Below are positions 8,328 to 17,562 of a stretch of 41,556 bases of DNA, piece by piece. Each line of letters opens with the position of its first letter. Position 1 is the stretch's first letter. The notes under the pieces were generated by a model. That model did not search any database. It was given only the letters and a program-made list of their open reading frames with translations, and was not told the DNA's origin. This stretch comes from Gammaproteobacteria bacterium (lineage in GTDB: Bacteria; Pseudomonadota; Gammaproteobacteria; UBA6429; Thiohalophilaceae): assembly GCA_030617815.1 (NCBI GenBank), contig JAUWUS010000011.1, positions 1 through 41,556 of the forward strand, written 5' to 3'. A program made the translations under genes and the position numbers.

Positions 8328-9296
8328 GTGGATCATCGATTAGAACAACTTAAAGTTTGGTTAAATGATAATGGAATCACATATCAGGATATTACACCCG
8401 CTTCAGCTGATGCCAGTTTTCGTCGTTATTTTCGTATTACCGATGCTAAAAACACATACATTGTTATGGATGCACCCCCTGAAAAGGAAGATTGTAAGCC
8501 TTTTATACATGTGGCAACGTTATTGTTTGATTTTGGTTTGAATGTGCCGCAGGTTTTACGACAGGATTTAGAACAAGGATTTCTTTTACTTAGTGATCTG
8601 GGAGATACCGTTTTTTTATCTGAATTAAATAATAATACAGTTGATGAAATGTATACCTCGGCAATGAAATCATTGTTATTGATGCAGAAAAATAAAAATC
8701 CTGATTTACCGACTTATGACAAAACCTTATTAGCGAATGAACTGGCTTTATTTCCAGACTGGTATTTGGAAAAACAGTTGGGAATTACGTTGACTGCTCC
8801 ACAAAAAGAAGTTCTGCAACAAATGTTTGAAATACTAATAAAAAATGCATTAGCACAACCCCAGGTTTGTGTGCATCGTGATTATCATTCACGTAACCTG
8901 ATGGTAAATAAAAATGATGCGGGTAAGCCCGGTGTCATTGATTTTCAGGACGCAGTTATTGGTGCTGTGACTTATGACCTGGTCTCTTTATTAAAAGATT
9001 GTTATATCAGTTGGCCACGGCAAAAAATCGAAGCATGGGTTAAATTTTTTCATACAGAGGCGGAATCTTTAGGCATTATTAATGAGGTGAGTTTTTCTGA
9101 GTTTTTACGCTGGTTTGACTTAATGGGTTTGCAGCGCCATTTAAAAGTGGCAGGTATTTTTTCGCGACTAAAACACCGTGACGGAAAAACAGGTTATCTT
9201 AAAGATGTTCCACGCACTATGGATTATGTGTTTGATGTATTGGAGCGATATCCTGAATTTAAACCGTTGCAAAAATTATTGGGTGATATTCTTTGA
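8328..9296 (+). CDS. amgK: N-acetylmuramate/N-acetylglucosamine kinase AmgK
   Basis: AmgK phosphorylates recycled MurNAc (and GlcNAc) at the anomeric carbon, feeding the MurU shortcut back to UDP-MurNAc that bypasses de novo synthesis and gives fosfomycin tolerance in pseudomonads. The 322-residue protein has the aminoglycoside-phosphotransferase fold: catalytic HRDYHSRNLM at 183-192 with D185 as base, and metal-binding IDFQD at 204-208. The N-terminal ADASFRRYFRI stretch is typical of AmgK. It starts with GTG behind AGGAG at a 6-nt gap. Its TGA overlaps the TTG start of murU, so the two are translationally coupled. Confidence 0.93.
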   Translation: MDHRLEQLKVWLNDNGITYQDITPASADASFRRYFRITDAKNTYIVMDAPPEKEDCKPFIHVATLLFDFGLNVPQVLRQDLEQGFLLLSDLGDTVFLSELNNNTVDEMYTSAMKSLLLMQKNKNPDLPTYDKTLLANELALFPDWYLEKQLGITLTAPQKEVLQQMFEILIKNALAQPQVCVHRDYHSRNLMVNKNDAGKPGVIDFQDAVIGAVTYDLVSLLKDCYISWPRQKIEAWVKFFHTEAESLGIINEVSFSEFLRWFDLMGLQRHLKVAGIFSRLKHRDGKTGYLKDVPRTMDYVFDVLERYPEFKPLQKLLGDIL

Positions 9297-9970
9297 AAGC
9301 GATGATATTAGCTGCTGGCCGTGGTGAGCGGATGCGACCATTAACAGATAATCTGCCGAAACCGTTATTAAAAGTCGCGGGAAAAATGTTGATTGAATAT
9401 CATCTCGAAAAATTAAAAGCAGCGCAGATTACGGAAGTGGTTATTAATCATGCCTGGTTAGGTGAAAAAATAGAACAGGCATTAGGCGATGGTACACGTT
9501 ATGGTTTAACGATTCACTACTCACCCGAGGTTGAAGCATTGGAAACTGCGGGTGGAATTATTAATGCTTTGCCTTTGCTTAAAGATGAGCGTAATAACGA
9601 ATTTATTGTTATTAATGGTGATATTTTTTGTGATTATGAACTTTCCAATTTACCTTCTTCATTGTCTGGATTAGCGCATTTGCTGTTAGTTGAGAATCCA
9701 GAGCATCATCTGGAAGGTGATTTTGCTCTGACAAATTCCGGTTTGCTTGAACAAACAGGTGAAAATAAACAAACCTTCAGCGGTATCGGTGTTTATCATG
9801 CTGATTTATTTAAAGACTACCCTAGGGGCAAGCTGGCACTTGCGCCGATTTTGCGCAAAGCAATGGATCAACAGCAGGTTACGGGTGAATTTTATCAAGG
9901 TATTTGGCATGATGTTGGTACGCCAGAAAGATTAAGTGAGCTTGATCTATACTTAAAGAATAATGGTTAA
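9293..9970 (+). CDS. murU: N-acetylmuramate alpha-1-phosphate uridylyltransferase MurU
   Basis: MurU couples MurNAc-1-phosphate with UTP to give UDP-MurNAc, completing the cell-wall recycling route begun by AmgK. The 225-residue nucleotidyltransferase opens with the Rossmann-like signature LAAGRGERMRPLT followed by KPLL, and has the sugar-binding NGDIFCDY (metal Asp) and GVYHADLF stretches. The start is TTG at 9293, overlapping the amgK stop as TTGA. This gives the family's usual MKAMILAAG beginning; the ATG three codons later is an alternative. The overlap and adjacency support one bicistronic recycling operon, with the next gene 20 bp on. Confidence 0.93.
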   Translation: MKAMILAAGRGERMRPLTDNLPKPLLKVAGKMLIEYHLEKLKAAQITEVVINHAWLGEKIEQALGDGTRYGLTIHYSPEVEALETAGGIINALPLLKDERNNEFIVINGDIFCDYELSNLPSSLSGLAHLLLVENPEHHLEGDFALTNSGLLEQTGENKQTFSGIGVYHADLFKDYPRGKLALAPILRKAMDQQQVTGEFYQGIWHDVGTPERLSELDLYLKNNG

Positions 9971-9990
9971 CAAAATCTTAAGGACTTAAT

Positions 9991-12486
9991 ATGGGTGAAG
10001 AAATTCGTGCCAGTAGTTTTAATGACGCAGATTTTGACCGTTTTAAAAAATCTTTAAAAAAAGAAACCGAACTACTGGAGACGTGGTTTAAAGAAAATAA
10101 ATTCTCTTCTTTTTCCGGCCGTGCAGGATTTGAGATTGAATCCTGGTTAGTCGATGAGCAACTTTCTCCCGCATCTATAAACGATGTTTTCCTTAAAAAT
10201 CTGGATAGTCCACTTGCCAGTCCAGAACTGGCTAGTTTTAATGTTGAGTTAAATAGTACACCCTGTGATTTAAGCGGGGATGCTTTAACACGTATGCAAA
10301 ATGAACTGGATGAAAACTGGAAAAAGTGTAAAGAGACTGCTGCAGAATTAAACAGTGATATTGTTATGATTGGTATTTTACCGACCCTGGACAACGATGT
10401 GTTGAACCTCGCTAACATGTCAAAAATGAAACGTTATCGTGCATTAAATCGTGAAGTATTACATCTGCGTAAAGGAAAACCATTGGTTTTTGATATTAAT
10501 GGTGTAGAACATCTTCGTGTAACACATCGTGATGTTATGATGGAAGCGGCTGCAACATCATTTCAAATTCATCTACAGGTTAATCAGGACAATGCAGTGC
10601 GTTTATTTAATGCCAGCATTGCCATAACCGGCCCTTTGCTGGCGTTAAGTGTAAATTCTCCTTATTTATTTGCTAAAGATCTTTGGGATGAAACGCGTAT
10701 CCCGGTGTTTGAGCAGGCGGTTGCTGTGGGTGGTTATGATGGTGCTGCTTTTGGCCCGATTCGACGGGTTACTTTTGGTGATTGTTATATTCGTGAATCA
10801 TTGTTTGAATGTTTTAAAGAAAACCTTGAACACTATCCTGTTTTATTGCCGGTAGAACTTGATAACGATGAAACCCTGGCGCATTTACGTTTACATAACG
10901 GCACTATCTGGCGCTGGAACAGGCCATTGATTGGTTTTGATGAAACAGGTAAACCGCATCTAAGAATTGAACAAAGGGTGGTCCCTGCAGGACCAACAAC
11001 AGTGGATGCGATTGCCAATGCTGCTTTTTATTATGGAGCGGTAACGGCATTAGCAGAACTTGATGAGCCAATTGAAAATCAGATTCCACATAGTTTTGCG
11101 CGGGATAATTTTTATGCCGCAGCAAGGTTTGGATTACGAAGTTCACAACGCTGGGTTGATGAAGAAGATATTAATGCGCGTGATTTAATTTTAGAAAAAC
11201 TATTGCCGTTAGCCCGTCAGGGTTTAACTTCACTGGGGATTTCGATGGAAGACAGTGATAAATATCTTGGCATTATTCATGACCGGGTTAAGTCAGGGCG
11301 AAATGGAAGTACGTGGCAACGTTCATTTATTCAAAAATATGGTCGAAATATGCATGCATTAACCCGGGCATATATTACAAATCAAAATAGTGGTGAACCG
11401 GTACATCGTTGGCACACTCAAAAAATAGATGAAAAAACATCAACGTTAACTGTGTTGGATGAAATACCTGAAGGCTTATTACAAGCTGAGGCCAAAGATT
11501 TACATCAATATCTTTCAGGGCCGACATTGATTCGTTTGCAAGGTCGGCGTAAAGATGTGTTGTTTGTCTCCGTGTTATTACATGGAAATGAAACAACCGG
11601 TTGGGATGCTGTTCGTGAATTATTATTGAAATACCAGGAAGAGGATTTGCCCCGAAGTTTGTATCTTTTTATTGGTAATGTTGTCGCGGCTGCTGAAGGT
11701 TTGCGGGTGCTGGAGGGTCAACAGGACTTTAACCGAATATGGAAAAAAGATAACCAAACCGCTGAAGGTAAAATGGCTGCTGAGTTGTTAGAAATTCTTG
11801 CGTCAGTTTCATTGTTCGCAGCACTTGATATACATAATAATACCGGGATTAATCCACATTACGCTTGTATCAATGAACTGGAATCTTCATTTTTTCACCT
11901 TGCAACTTTGTTTAGTCGAACAGTGGTGTATTTTAGGCGACCGGATAGCGTTTTATCTCTGGCATTATCTGAGTTGTGTCCGGCAACGACTATTGAGTGT
12001 GGAAAAGCGGAAGATTCACACGGCAGAGAACATGCAAAAGAATTTATTAATGCCTGTCTTCATTTACAGGATTTTCCCTCTCACGAAGTCGCTGAACATG
12101 ATATTGATGTCTTTCATACTGTTGCTACGGTTAAAGTGGCAGAAGGTGTGGACTTTGGTATTGAGCAAACCAATGCAACGCTGAATTTTATTGGCAATAT
12201 GGATCGTTTAAATTTTCAGGAGATAACGCCAGGCACGGTTTTGGCTCATATTAATTGTGGAGATACAGCCTGTTTGCAAGCAATTAACGAAGAAGGTGAT
12301 GATGTATTTGAAGAGTATTTTTCCAGCGAGAAAGGTGTTTTACGCTTTTCTGTCGCACTAATGCCATCTATGTTAACTTTGAATGAGTATATTATTCGTC
12401 AGGATTGCCTGTGTTATTTAATGGAGCGTTTAGATTATAACAAAGTAAAAAGTGTAAAAAACTTTACGAAGGGCGTTAAGAAATAA
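9991..12486 (+). CDS. Fusion: glutamate-cysteine-ligase-like domain + aspartoacylase/succinylglutamate-desuccinylase-like zinc hydrolase
   Basis: The 831-residue protein joins two enzyme modules in one frame. Residues about 1-470 resemble the GCS2 carboxylate-amine ligase family: FEIESW (47-52), VELNSTP (85-91), FQIHLQV (191-197) and RIEQRVVPAGPT (325-336). Residues about 500-831 resemble AstE/AspA of the M14 zinc superfamily: HGNE with ligands H531 and E534, FNRIW with R582, ALDIHNNTG with ligand H615, and TIECG with the likely catalytic E669. One half would make an amide bond using ATP, the other would cut one. AAGGA lies before the ATG and murU ends 20 bp upstream, so it may be co-transcribed with recycling genes. 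Substrates are unknown; glutathione synthesis is possible but not shown. Family calls are from motif recall. Confidence 0.8.
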   Translation: MGEEIRASSFNDADFDRFKKSLKKETELLETWFKENKFSSFSGRAGFEIESWLVDEQLSPASINDVFLKNLDSPLASPELASFNVELNSTPCDLSGDALTRMQNELDENWKKCKETAAELNSDIVMIGILPTLDNDVLNLANMSKMKRYRALNREVLHLRKGKPLVFDINGVEHLRVTHRDVMMEAAATSFQIHLQVNQDNAVRLFNASIAITGPLLALSVNSPYLFAKDLWDETRIPVFEQAVAVGGYDGAAFGPIRRVTFGDCYIRESLFECFKENLEHYPVLLPVELDNDETLAHLRLHNGTIWRWNRPLIGFDETGKPHLRIEQRVVPAGPTTVDAIANAAFYYGAVTALAELDEPIENQIPHSFARDNFYAAARFGLRSSQRWVDEEDINARDLILEKLLPLARQGLTSLGISMEDSDKYLGIIHDRVKSGRNGSTWQRSFIQKYGRNMHALTRAYITNQNSGEPVHRWHTQKIDEKTSTLTVLDEIPEGLLQAEAKDLHQYLSGPTLIRLQGRRKDVLFVSVLLHGNETTGWDAVRELLLKYQEEDLPRSLYLFIGNVVAAAEGLRVLEGQQDFNRIWKKDNQTAEGKMAAELLEILASVSLFAALDIHNNTGINPHYACINELESSFFHLATLFSRTVVYFRRPDSVLSLALSELCPATTIECGKAEDSHGREHAKEFINACLHLQDFPSHEVAEHDIDVFHTVATVKVAEGVDFGIEQTNATLNFIGNMDRLNFQEITPGTVLAHINCGDTACLQAINEEGDDVFEEYFSSEKGVLRFSVALMPSMLTLNEYIIRQDCLCYLMERLDYNKVKSVKNFTKGVKK

Positions 12487-12505
12487 AAATATTTTCGGTT
12501 GTATT

Positions 12506-13174
12506 TTATAAATTTTTATTTACGATTGTTTTTGAAGTATATGTCATATTATTGTAGCCGAGAAGTTGGCTTAAATGAGTGATTAAGTCTGTTTTAATAT
12601 TATTTAAATCAAGTTCAGGTTTTAAATTTTTTACTTGTGTTACCTCTAGCCCCTTATAACCACAAGGGTTAATTTGTTGAAAGGGTGTTAAGTCCATATC
12701 AATGTTTAATGATAAACCGTGATAACTCCGATTGCGTTTAATGCGTAAACCTAAAGCGGCAATTTTTTTCTGCTTAATATATACCCCGGGTGCATTTTCT
12801 TTTCCTTTCCCATTGATACCGTACTGCTTGAGCAGATTGATGATAGATTTCTCAATAGCCGTAATGAGATCTTTAACACCAATATTTAATCGTTTCAGGT
12901 CGATTAAGGTATAAATAATAAGTTGACCCGGGCCGTGATAAGTTACTTGTCCGCCTCGATCTATATTAATTACAGGAATGTTTTTTATATTTAATAAATG
13001 TTCTTTTTTACCGTTAAGTCCCATAGTAAAAACAGGTGGGTGTTCCAGACACCATAGTTCGTCAGGTGTCGATTCATTTCTTTCTGCGGTAAACTTTTGC
13101 ATTGCTTGCCAGATAGGTCCGTAGTCTTGAATGCCAAGATCACGAATAATGAGTTTGTTGGGTGATGTTGTCAT
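12506..13174 (-). CDS. lipB: Octanoyl-[acyl-carrier-protein]:protein N-octanoyltransferase
   Basis: LipB transfers octanoate from acyl carrier protein to the lipoyl domains of 2-oxoacid dehydrogenases and GcvH, before LipA adds sulfur. The 222-residue protein has the family signature RGGQVTYHGPGQL at 73-85, catalytic K137 (KKIAALGLR) and C171 (NPCGYKG). It ends the mreB-to-lipB gene run, after ybeD with a 57-bp gap, and converges on the ligase-hydrolase fusion gene with only 19 bp between stops. The C-terminal tail after about 205 is poorly conserved in character and AT-rich. Confidence 0.96.
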   Translation of the reverse strand: MTTSPNKLIIRDLGIQDYGPIWQAMQKFTAERNESTPDELWCLEHPPVFTMGLNGKKEHLLNIKNIPVINIDRGGQVTYHGPGQLIIYTLIDLKRLNIGVKDLITAIEKSIINLLKQYGINGKGKENAPGVYIKQKKIAALGLRIKRNRSYHGLSLNIDMDLTPFQQINPCGYKGLEVTQVKNLKPELDLNNIKTDLITHLSQLLGYNNMTYTSKTIVNKNL

Positions 13175-13231
13175 AAGAATATTATTCCCCGCTGGGAAAT
13201 AGAGGGCACGGTAGTTTAATTTTTTAGATAA

Positions 13232-13510
13232 CTACAATGCCATCAAAATTTCTTCACGCGCGGTTAGTTCACGATAAATATTATCCAGTTGCTCGCGGCT
13301 GGTTGCATTGACCACAACGGTGATAGAAATAAAATTACCTTTTTTACTCGGGCGAGTGGAGACTGCATTTTCAGTTAAATTAGAAACATGACGATTGATG
13401 ACTTCAATGACCAGTGTTTCAAGATTGCAGTCACAACGTCCCATAATTTTAATGGGGAAGTCACAAGGAAAGTTAAATAGTTCGTCAGTTTTGTTAGTTT
13501 TGTCAGTCAT
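13232..13510 (-). CDS. ybeD: YbeD/DUF493 family protein
   Basis: A 92-residue cytoplasmic protein of the DUF493 family, whose ferredoxin-like fold resembles ACT regulatory domains. Recognisable parts are the FPCDFPIKIMG opening, the SKKGNFISITVVVNATS strands and the YRELTAREEILMAL end. The gene is almost always beside lipB in Gammaproteobacteria, as here, but its function is unproven; a regulatory role in lipoate metabolism has been suggested from the linkage. It lies 44 bp after dat and before lipB on the same strand. Confidence 0.92.
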   Translation of the reverse strand: MTDKTNKTDELFNFPCDFPIKIMGRCDCNLETLVIEVINRHVSNLTENAVSTRPSKKGNFISITVVVNATSREQLDNIYRELTAREEILMAL

Positions 13511-13554
13511 AAGTCACAATATAGGTATGATTTTGATTAATACAAGACAGCTAT

Positions 13555-14412
13555 TTATTGACGTAATGTCTCTTTGTAATCCTGATATTTTTCATACACA
13601 TCTCGCCAGACAGCACCCGGTTTTCCATTTCCTACTTGCTGCTCATTGATCCGAGTGACGGGTAAAATTTCTTTGGTGGAGCTGGTTAACCAGACTTCAT
13701 CTGCGGCGAGAAATTCTTTTTCTGTAATTGCGACTTCTTCAACAGGCATATTGTGTGTTTTAGCAAGTTCGACAACAAGATCACGAGTAATGCCAGGTAA
13801 TAATTTTTTACCTTTTGGAGGTGTTTTAATGACACCATCATTGACAATAAAAACATTACTTGCAGCACCTTCAGTTATATCACCATCACGAATCAATATG
13901 GCTTCCATTGCATCCTGATCAACTGCTTGCTGGCGCAATAAAATATTAGGCAATAAAGCAATGGCTTTAATATTGCAATGTTGCCAGCGAATATCATCCA
14001 GTGTGACTGCACTGATTCCTTTTTCCAGCAAAGCGGGCTCAACCGGTTGTAAAACAGAACTCATAACGAATACAGTGGGTTTTGTTTCATCAGGGAAACG
14101 ATGATCGCGTGAAGCGACGCCGCGTGTTATGTGCAAATAAAGGTACTGATCTTCCGGCCCGGTTTCCGATATCAGTTTATCGAGGACTTCCTGCCATTGT
14201 GCATTTGTTAATGGATTGGTTATGCGAACGGCATCCAGACTATTTTGCAAACGTTGCATGTGGTGTTCAAAACGAAGTGCTTTAGCACCATACGCCGGTA
14301 TGACTTCATAAACACCATCACCAAAAATAAAACCACGATCCAGTACAGAAATTTTGGCTTTATTTATGGGTAGATAGTCACCATTAAGATAAACGAGTTT
14401 AGAAGTCATCAA
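13555..14412 (-). CDS. dat: D-amino acid aminotransferase (class IV, PLP)
   Basis: The enzyme interconverts D-alanine and D-glutamate with their keto acids, giving D-amino acids for peptidoglycan. At 285 residues it has class-IV fold features: VLDRGFIFGDGVYEVIPAY near the N-terminus, the PLP lysine K149 in DIRWQHCNIKAIALLPN, and EGAASNVFIV at about 187-196. The DIRW..C.IK context fits D-alanine aminotransferase better than branched-chain aminotransferase or aminodeoxychorismate lyase, although these relatives are hard to separate. The start may be the second of two adjacent ATGs. It sits between dacA and ybeD, an order common in gammaproteobacteria, among wall genes. Confidence 0.88.
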   Translation of the reverse strand: MMTSKLVYLNGDYLPINKAKISVLDRGFIFGDGVYEVIPAYGAKALRFEHHMQRLQNSLDAVRITNPLTNAQWQEVLDKLISETGPEDQYLYLHITRGVASRDHRFPDETKPTVFVMSSVLQPVEPALLEKGISAVTLDDIRWQHCNIKAIALLPNILLRQQAVDQDAMEAILIRDGDITEGAASNVFIVNDGVIKTPPKGKKLLPGITRDLVVELAKTHNMPVEEVAITEKEFLAADEVWLTSSTKEILPVTRINEQQVGNGKPGAVWRDVYEKYQDYKETLRQ

Positions 14413-14427
14413 CGTATAAAACCTTAT

Positions 14428-15570
14428 TTATTGAAACATTAACTGAATATAATCGGATAGTTTACGCCAGATGCCACCTTCTTTTATAGAAGATAAAGCA
14501 ACCAGCTCTTGCGTTACCAGTTGTTTGTCTCCGAGCACAACATTGAGCTGGCCGTAACTTTTTCCTTTAGCGACAGGTGCTTCAATCATTGCTTCCACTT
14601 TTATATTATTTTTTATTTTTCTGCTTAAACCTTTAGGGACAGTGATGTACAAATCTTTAGTTATTCCAAGCGAGAGTTGTTCCTGCTCTCCTTTCCATAT
14701 CCGCATGTTTGTTATTTCTGTATTTGCTTTGTGTATTAAATTCGTCTCAAAAAAGCGAAAACCATAATTTAATAATTTTCGACTGGCTGCAATACGAGCA
14801 GAGTCTTTATTTGTGCCCGTAACAACAGAGATAAGTCGCATGTTATTTTGTTTTGCTGATGAAATTAAACAATAACCTGCTGCTTTGGTATGCCCTGTTT
14901 TAAGGCCATCAACGCGATCATCTAACCATAACAGTCTATTACGGTTAGGTTGAGTAATATTGTTATAGGTATATTTTTTTATTTTGTACCAGGCATAGTG
15001 TTCCGGAAAATCGTTAATGATCGCCTGACTAAGCCTGGCGAGATCTCGCGCGGTAGTGTAATGATTTTTATCCGGCCAGCCTGTGCTGTTGTTAAAATGG
15101 GTGGAAATCAAGTTTAATCGTTCTGCATGCTGGTTCATTAATTCAACAAAAGCTGACTCAGAGCCAGCAATATGTTCAGCCAAAGCGACACTGGCATCAT
15201 TACCTGATTGCACTATCAAACCTTTAAGTAATTCTTCAACGGATACATATGAGTTGACATTAATAAACATTCTGGAGCCACCCATGCGCCATGCTTTCTC
15301 GCTAATTTTTACTTTGTCTTCAAGACTAATGCCACCACGTTCTATTTCAAATAATACGATATAGGCGGTCATCAGTTTTGTCAGACTGGCGGGTTCAACT
15401 TGTTTATCTGCATTATGCTCAGCGAGAATGTGGCCACTGTTATGATCGATCAATAAATACGCCTTAGCATTCACACGAGGTGGTGCAGGAATAAGAGAGG
15501 GGGCAGCAATGACGGTTGTTACATAGGTGAATAAAAAAGTAACTAAAATAAGAATATTGCGCATATGCAT
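14428..15570 (-). CDS. dacA: D-alanyl-D-alanine carboxypeptidase (PBP5/6 type)
   Basis: DacA trims the terminal D-Ala from peptidoglycan pentapeptides in the periplasm, controlling crosslinking and cell shape. The 380-residue precursor has a signal peptide (about 1-22) and the three serine-DD-peptidase motifs: S62-L-T-K65, S122-G-N124 and K224-T-G226. A C-terminal beta-domain (about 280-365) and a short terminal segment (DYIQLMFQ) that could act as an amphipathic membrane anchor complete it. MHM at the start offers two ATGs two codons apart. It follows rlpA in the elongation cluster with about 95 bp between. Confidence 0.95.
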   Translation of the reverse strand: MHMRNILILVTFLFTYVTTVIAAPSLIPAPPRVNAKAYLLIDHNSGHILAEHNADKQVEPASLTKLMTAYIVLFEIERGGISLEDKVKISEKAWRMGGSRMFINVNSYVSVEELLKGLIVQSGNDASVALAEHIAGSESAFVELMNQHAERLNLISTHFNNSTGWPDKNHYTTARDLARLSQAIINDFPEHYAWYKIKKYTYNNITQPNRNRLLWLDDRVDGLKTGHTKAAGYCLISSAKQNNMRLISVVTGTNKDSARIAASRKLLNYGFRFFETNLIHKANTEITNMRIWKGEQEQLSLGITKDLYITVPKGLSRKIKNNIKVEAMIEAPVAKGKSYGQLNVVLGDKQLVTQELVALSSIKEGGIWRKLSDYIQLMFQ

Positions 15571-15665
15571 AAGGTTTCCTACGGGCTGAAAAATATACGG
15601 TTATTTTACCGCTTCTGTGGCAGTAAACCTAGTAATTGGTCATAAAAGGGGAATTTGCTAAAAAA

Positions 15666-16508
15666 CTAATCAATGACAATTTGTGTTGTGGGGATGCCTT
15701 TTTTGTTTAATAAAACGGTGAGCTCATCTGCATCGGCAACACTGGCGAGCGGCCCAATACGAACTCGATAAATATTTTTATCGGCCGAAAATTCAGAATG
15801 AATTTGCCGTTTTTTAAACATGCGGCTTAAACGTTTGTGAAGTTTGTTTGCATTTTGTTGGCTATTGAATGCGCCGACCTGGAGGTATAGTTTGTAATGA
15901 TTTTTGACAGGATAAGTTGATAGTGCTGATGTACGTTTAACTTTTGCTTGATACGGATTTGATTGTTGAAATGTTTCCGGATCGATTGCAGTTATTTCAA
16001 CAGCTCCTACTCCTTTCGCCGTGATGCCTAATTTTTTTGCGGCAGAATAGGATAAATCAATAATGCGATTATTATGAAAAGGACCGCGATCATTGACTTT
16101 AACAATGATACTACGGCCATTTTCCAGGTGAGTTACCTGAACATAGGTGGGCAAGGGTAAGGTTTTGTGTGCTGCGGTCATGGCATACATGTCGTATGTT
16201 TCTCCGCTGGAAGTACGATGACCATGAAATTTTTTACCGTACCACGAAGCGAGGCCTTTTGCTTTATAGCCTGCGCTACTTTGTTTAACGCTATACCATT
16301 TGCCAAGTACTTTGTAATTTTTAGGATTACCGTATTTACTGCGAGGTTCGACTTTAGGTACCGCGTCTTTTACATGACTAAGGTCAACAGAATTTGCTGG
16401 CCCATGATCTTGTGCAATATTGTAGCGTTGGGGGGCTGAAGAGCAGGCTTGTAATAATAAAACGGAAAATAAAATCAGATATGAGGTTTTGTTAAAATTC
16501 ATCAACAT
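15666..16508 (-). CDS. rlpA: Septal-ring/endolytic transglycosylase RlpA (lipoprotein)
   Basis: RlpA is an outer-membrane lipoprotein that, in Pseudomonas, cleaves naked glycan strands lacking stem peptides. The 280-residue precursor has a lipobox ending in C22 (LLLQAC). The double-psi beta-barrel domain at about 84-145 holds the signature ASWYGKKFHGHRTSSGE, MTAAHKTLP and VKVNDRGPF. A C-terminal SPOR domain at about 205-280 (YLQVGAFNSQQNANKL) should bind denuded glycan at the septum. The catalytic-type E and D of the DPBB domain are present. It lies between mltB and dacA, 25 bp after mltB. Confidence 0.94.
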   Translation of the reverse strand: MLMNFNKTSYLILFSVLLLQACSSAPQRYNIAQDHGPANSVDLSHVKDAVPKVEPRSKYGNPKNYKVLGKWYSVKQSSAGYKAKGLASWYGKKFHGHRTSSGETYDMYAMTAAHKTLPLPTYVQVTHLENGRSIIVKVNDRGPFHNNRIIDLSYSAAKKLGITAKGVGAVEITAIDPETFQQSNPYQAKVKRTSALSTYPVKNHYKLYLQVGAFNSQQNANKLHKRLSRMFKKRQIHSEFSADKNIYRVRIGPLASVADADELTVLLNKKGIPTTQIVID

Positions 16509-16533
16509 CTTGCGAACCTTAAATAAATTGTTT

Positions 16534-17526
16534 TTACTGATTTAAGTAACCTTGTTTTATTTTCTGACTGAGCTGATAAACAGCCATAGAATAAAGTGCA
16601 CTATGATTATAGCGGGTAATGACATAAAAGTTATCCCAGACAACCCAGTATTCAGGTTCGTCTGGTTTTTTAAGTTTAAGCAGCTTACCTTTTAAGTCTT
16701 CTGCGATATTGCCGGGTAAAATAACACCATTAACTAACAGGTCCAGTTGTGTATGTGAAGGTTTGAGGTTATTGGTAATTAAATTTTTATAGCGTACGCC
16801 GTGAACCTGCACCTGGTGAGTAATGGGTTGTCCGGGCTTCCAGTGGTGTTTACGAAAATAATTTGCAACACTGCCGATCGCGTCAGTGGTGTTATTCCAC
16901 AAATCGCGCTTACCATCACCATCAAAATCAACTGCATAGTGGCGGAAGCTGCTGGAAATAAATTGCGGCATGCCCATTGCGCCTGCATATGAGCCGAGTA
17001 AATCTTTTGCCTGAATTTTTTCTTCGCGGGTCATGAGTAAGAAATGTTCGAGTTCACTTTTAAAGAAGGTTGCACGTGGAGGATAGCCAAAGGCTAATGT
17101 TGCCAGGGCATCAAAAACGGGATACTTTCCGGCATGTTTACCATAGCGTGTTTCTACACCAATAATGGCAACAATAATTTCCCTTGGTACACCGTATTTT
17201 TGTTCTGCTCGCGCCAGAGCATCGGCATTTTCTTTCCAAAAATTAATACCGCCCTGAGTACGTTTTTTTGTGACAAAAATAGGGCGGTATTCATACCAGG
17301 GCTTACCTTCAGCCGGACGTGCTATGGCTTTTAATATTGAGTCATAAAGTTTGGCTTCAGCAAAAAGTGTTTCCAGATAATTTTTATTAAACTGATGTTT
17401 TTTAACCATCTGTTGAATAAAAATTTTAACTTCTTTTTTATCAGAAAAACCTTCAGCAGAGGCAGTTGATGCCAGCAAGCTAAAAACGAGTAAAAGATTA
17501 AGGGATATTATTTGAGTTAATTTCAT
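16534..17526 (-). CDS. mltB: Lytic murein transglycosylase B
   Basis: MltB cuts the MurNAc-GlcNAc bond to give 1,6-anhydro-muropeptides, the raw material for recycling by AmgK/MurU. The 330-residue precursor has a signal peptide (1-24, ending TASA) without a lipobox cysteine, so it is probably soluble periplasmic rather than a lipoprotein as in E. coli. The catalytic glutamate is E125 in IIGVETRYGKHAGKYP. FGYPPRATFF, GAMGMPQFISSSF and DFDGDGKRDLW follow, all characteristic of the SLT_2/MltB family. It lies between rodA and rlpA. Confidence 0.94.
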   Translation of the reverse strand: MKLTQIISLNLLLVFSLLASTASAEGFSDKKEVKIFIQQMVKKHQFNKNYLETLFAEAKLYDSILKAIARPAEGKPWYEYRPIFVTKKRTQGGINFWKENADALARAEQKYGVPREIIVAIIGVETRYGKHAGKYPVFDALATLAFGYPPRATFFKSELEHFLLMTREEKIQAKDLLGSYAGAMGMPQFISSSFRHYAVDFDGDGKRDLWNNTTDAIGSVANYFRKHHWKPGQPITHQVQVHGVRYKNLITNNLKPSHTQLDLLVNGVILPGNIAEDLKGKLLKLKKPDEPEYWVVWDNFYVITRYNHSALYSMAVYQLSQKIKQGYLNQ

Positions 17527-17562
17527 TACAATTCTTTATATAAGTTTATGATATTTTTGTAT

